This document shows, piece by piece, positions 12,961-13,171 of a stretch of DNA of 13,171 bases. This DNA comes from HGM11368 sp051883415 (GTDB lineage: Bacteria > Bacillota > Clostridia > Christensenellales > UBA3700), in contig JBJETR010000031.1 of NCBI GenBank assembly GCA_051883415.1, positions 1 through 13,171 of the forward strand, read 5' to 3'. Positions within the stretch are counted from its first letter, which is position 1, and each line of letters starts with the position of its first letter. The notes under the pieces were generated by a model. The model saw only the letters and a program-made list of their open reading frames with translations, made no database searches and was not told the origin of the DNA. Made by a program: the position numbers and the translations under genes.

Positions 12961-13047
12961 GCCGTCCCTGTGCAAGGGAAGGGGGACCACGAAGTGGTGG
13001 AAGGGTTGCCAATTCTAATCTATCATTTTAGAGTACGACTATATCTG
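12961..13047. repeat. Structured direct repeat, copy B2
   Basis: Diverged copy of 12751-12836 at an offset of 210 nt. It keeps the central stem as GACCAC (12985-12990) with GTGGTG (12994-12999) around GAA, the AAGGG that follows, and GAGTACGAC (13031-13039) followed by TATCTG. Two base pairs of the stem differ from B1 on both arms in a pair-preserving way. Confidence 0.65.
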
Positions 13048-13117
13048 CTTTCTAAAAACACTCCGCTCTCCATAGGTGTGCAATCTTGTCGCACACGCAA
13101 AAAGCACACCCACAAAG

Positions 13118-13171
13118 TGAAATGCACCCCAAAAGTTGGACAGAAATGGAAAACTAAAGGAGGTGCATTTT
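13118..13171 (+). mobile_element. Probable left end of an IS3-family insertion sequence (partial)
   Basis: TGAAATGCACCCCAAAAGTT followed by GGACAGAAA resembles the terminal inverted repeats of IS3-family (IS150-like) elements, which begin with TG and carry CCCCAAAAGTTGGACA. A strong ribosome-binding site AAAGGAGGTG (13156-13165) sits at the window edge, as expected just before the first transposase reading frame. The transposase itself is outside the window, so the assignment rests on the terminus alone. The last 70 bp before it (13048-13117) shows only short inverted repeats. Confidence 0.55.

Noticed and set aside
12598..13047. CRISPR array
   Set aside because: The repeats are degenerate, of unequal length and spacing, and there are no uniform spacers or cas genes.

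Overview
The window holds one long ribosomal-protein operon, read entirely on the minus strand. It comprises the S10 and spc blocks and the start of the alpha block, in the order rpsJ-rplC-rplD-rplW-rplB-rpsS-rplV-rpsC-rplP-rpmC-rpsQ-rplN-rplX-rplE-rpsN-rpsH-rplF-rplR-rpsE-rpmD-rplO-secY-adk-map-KOW protein-infA(partial). The organism is most likely a member of the Bacillota, probably class Clostridia. Support for this is the short zinc-ribbon S14, the four-cysteine lids of Adk and L24, the small KOW RNA-binding protein between map and infA, strong AGGAGG ribosome-binding sites before nearly every gene, and an L22 with an N-terminal extension. Genus cannot be decided from the window.

Layout by minus-strand coordinates: a strong sigma-A-type promoter (TTGACA, 17 bp, TATGAT) lies at 12450-12422. 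It is followed by a leader of about 165 nt that contains a compact intrinsic terminator and a competing helix, so the operon is probably controlled by attenuation. rpsJ starts at 12251, and the genes then run without a gap larger than about 55 nt down to position 1. Many junctions are coupled: stop and start overlap as TAATG at rplD/rplW, rpsC/rplP and rplO/secY, as GTGA at map/KOW, and by 8-14 nt at rplP/rpmC, adk/map and KOW/infA. The operon makes components of both ribosomal subunits together with the SecY translocon channel, adenylate kinase, methionine aminopeptidase and IF-1, so translation, nascent-chain maturation and export are produced together.

The 750 bp upstream of the promoter (12421-13171) carries no convincing gene. 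It is an AT-rich stretch followed by a mosaic of degenerate hairpin-forming repeats. One block of about 86 nt occurs twice at an offset of exactly 210 nt, with paired substitutions that keep a stem intact. The right edge looks like the left end of an IS3-family insertion sequence reading rightward out of the window.

The protein set itself is ordinary. The points worth a second look are the rpsJ leader attenuator, the structured repeat mosaic, a CxC instead of CxxC knuckle in the Adk lid, a Lys/Ala-rich tail on L24, and a variant of the usual KGKG motif in L6. I did not find evidence of a novel multi-gene system.
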